Under the pieces are notes generated by a model, which was not told the DNA's origin, made no database searches, and worked only from the letters and a program-made list of their open reading frames with translations. A stretch of DNA of 64,000 nucleotides, from NCBI GenBank assembly GCA_010671905.1, contig JAAHII010000002.1:62001-126000 (forward strand), given 5' to 3'. Position 1 is the stretch's first letter, and every line of letters starts with the position of its first letter. Source of the stretch: Leptolyngbya sp. SIOISBB. GTDB taxonomy: Bacteria > Cyanobacteriota > Cyanobacteriia > Phormidesmidales > Phormidesmidaceae. Positions 62,364 through 64,000 of the stretch are shown here, piece by piece. The position numbers and the translations under genes are program-made.

Positions 62364-64000
62364 ATGTCTTTCCTTGCTAAAAATTTTTGGCCTGTCTGTA
62401 GCCTAGCCTTGATTGCTAGCGGCATTCCCGCTGCGGAGGCTTCGAGCACCGTACTCGTTGCCCAAATCGTTCCAGATAACTCGCTGGGTGCTGAGTCCTC
62501 CATCGTCACCCCGGAGGCCTTGATTCGCGGCGAGTTGGCCGACGAAATTGGTGGTGGTGCCATCCGAGGCGAAAATCTCTTTCACAGCTTCGTCGAATTC
62601 AATGTTCTGCAAGATCAAAGAGTCTACTTCGCAAATCCCATCGCTATTGAAAATATCCTCAGTCGTGTGACTGGAAACAACCTCTCGAACATTGATGGCC
62701 TGCTCGGCGTCAATGGTGCCGCCAACCTTTTCTTGATGAACCCCAACGGCATCATCTTTGGCCCCAACGCCCGTTTAGATATCCAGGGTTCTTTTACTGC
62801 AACCACTGCTGAGGGCATTAGCTTTGCCGATGATAGTGAGTTTAGTGCGACTCCGACAGGCAACGAGCTGCTAAGCGTAAGTGTGCCACTGGGAGTGCAG
62901 TTCAACGATCAGCCTCAGGGAGACATCACCCAGCAAGGGGATTTGACCGTGGGGGCTAGCGAAACGCTAACGCTGTTTGGCGATACGGTGCTCAACAGCG
63001 GCGACTTAACGACCGAGGGTGGCACCGTGCAGCTCTTAGGCAATCAGGTAAGTGTGATAGGGCAAGCCGCGATGGATGTCTCAGCACCCACGGAGGCGGG
63101 CACGGTACAGATTGGGGGCGACTACCAGGGGCAGGGACCCTTGCCGACGGCTAACGTGACGCTGGTAGAGGCGGGTGTCATTATCAATGCGGACGCGCGG
63201 CAAGCAGGTGATGGCGGGCGCGTGATCGTTTGGGCGGATGGGACAACGCAGTTTGCCGGTAGCATTAGCGCTCAAGGTGGTAGCGATCGCGGCGATGGCG
63301 GCTTTGTGGAAGTATCGGGCCGACAGTCTCTAGACTTTACCGGTACGGTGAATACCCAAGCGGTGAATGGCACTGTGGGGCAGCTATTGCTTGACCCTGC
63401 GAATATCTTTATTGCAAACACCGCCCCCGCAGGCACAGTTACCGTCGGGCTAGGAAATGGTGTGTTTACCGATTTTATCTACAGTGCGGTGGAGGATCCC
63501 GGACAAAACAGCCACTTAACACCTGCTACGGTCGAGGCGCTCCTAGCGGTTAATGACCTGACTTTAGCAGCCGAAAATGTCATCGTAGTGTTTGATGATG
63601 TTAGTGCCAATAGCGATACCGATCTCACGCTCAACGCTACAGCGATCGGGGTAATCGGTTCTTTGCTAGAACAGTCTGGCGGCGGCAGCCTCGTTCTCGA
63701 AACCCCACAAACTACAGGCAACTTTGTGGTGATCGATGATGGTCTAGTGGATACGAGTCCTATTCCAGGGGCTACTGCTTTAGGCGGCAATGTGCGGATT
63801 ACGACTCATGATTTAGAGGTGGTAAACGACGGCATTGTTAGTGCCAGTACTTTTGCTGATGTTGATGCTGGTCAGGTGCAGATTAATGCCACGGGTGATG
63901 TCTTGGTTGATGGCGAATTCTCGCTCATTACTAGTCGTGTAGCTCCAGGAGCAACAGGAGATAGTGGAGGCGTGAACATTGTGGCCAACAATCTCTCAGT
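62364..64000 (+). CDS. TpsA exoprotein (filamentous haemagglutinin type), 3' end outside the window
   Basis: The frame is open to the last base. Signal peptide MSFLAKNFWPVCSLALIASG, then the TPS secretion domain: IRGENLFHSFVEFNVLQDQR, RVTGNNLSNIDGLLGVNGA and FLMNPNGIIFGPNARLD, the conserved NPNGI and NxxNL motifs recognised by TpsB. After residue ~290 the repetitive beta-helix begins (GGRVIVWADGTTQFAGSISA). It is the cognate substrate of the upstream TpsB and is expected to be a secreted or surface adhesin. ATG 62364; total length unknown. Confidence 0.92.
   Translation, partial: MSFLAKNFWPVCSLALIASGIPAAEASSTVLVAQIVPDNSLGAESSIVTPEALIRGELADEIGGGAIRGENLFHSFVEFNVLQDQRVYFANPIAIENILSRVTGNNLSNIDGLLGVNGAANLFLMNPNGIIFGPNARLDIQGSFTATTAEGISFADDSEFSATPTGNELLSVSVPLGVQFNDQPQGDITQQGDLTVGASETLTLFGDTVLNSGDLTTEGGTVQLLGNQVSVIGQAAMDVSAPTEAGTVQIGGDYQGQGPLPTANVTLVEAGVIINADARQAGDGGRVIVWADGTTQFAGSISAQGGSDRGDGGFVEVSGRQSLDFTGTVNTQAVNGTVGQLLLDPANIFIANTAPAGTVTVGLGNGVFTDFIYSAVEDPGQNSHLTPATVEALLAVNDLTLAAENVIVVFDDVSANSDTDLTLNATAIGVIGSLLEQSGGGSLVLETPQTTGNFVVIDDGLVDTSPIPGATALGGNVRITTHDLEVVNDGIVSASTFADVDAGQVQINATGDVLVDGEFSLITSRVAPGATGDSGGVNIVANNLS

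Overview
The window looks cyanobacterial. The octamer GCGATCGC (HIP1) and its variants recur throughout, and the gene families fit: a FIST sensor operon, cyanobacterial-type TpsB/TpsA, DUF4347 and RHS giant proteins. From about 1 to 28 kb the content is plasmid-like: two ParA-type ATPases, a parAB pair with a large palindrome, ArdC, SSB, RadC, a phage-like zinc-ribbon protein, tRNA-like genes and many short genes. It is either a plasmid or an integrated, decaying plasmid island. The right half (37-64 kb) is dominated by surface and secreted proteins.

Layout. 1-1.7 kb: a partial ParA-like gene and small membrane proteins. 1.8-5.4 kb: minus-strand operon of FIST sensor, histidine kinase and response regulator. 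5.5-6.4 kb: two convergent XRE-like repressors. 7.2-16 kb: repeated convergent pairs of a ~160-aa cytosolic protein (plus strand) and a ~105-aa lipoprotein (minus strand). Set among them is a 1550-aa protein with motifs that look like a double-psi-beta-barrel RNA polymerase (inference), with two abutting tRNA-like genes upstream. 16-24.7 kb: a decaying minus-strand plasmid module (methyltransferase broken by IS982; ssb and ardC frameshifted; radC, a zinc-ribbon protein and a PAPS-reductase-like relic). Most genes there carry a GCGATAGC-type motif 34-48 bases before the start. 24.7-28 kb: parAB and plasmid hypotheticals. 28.4-29.7 kb: an MFS transporter. 30.5-36.6 kb: three insertion sequences nested in each other (IS21-like in IS5-like in IS200/IS605-like). 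37-40.8 kb: a two-domain glycosyltransferase and a TPR-like lipoprotein.

41-57.7 kb: a polymorphic toxin locus read right to left. A giant DUF4347 / cadherin-like / haem peroxidase / FG-GAP / RHS protein is split by three single-base frameshifts. It ends in an SHH-type nuclease with a putative immunity gene. An orphan RHS tip with a different nuclease and a DUF4241 immunity gene follows, bounded by copies of a ~47-base repeat. 58.8-59.7 kb: two small genes. 60.3 kb to the end: a two-partner secretion pair, TpsB then TpsA (cut by the window edge).

Single-base frameshifts are frequent and some lie in homopolymers, so assembly error must be considered. The nonsense codons and exactly reconstructable IS insertions show that decay is also real. 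Everything here comes from reading the sequence; no database search or structure prediction was run.
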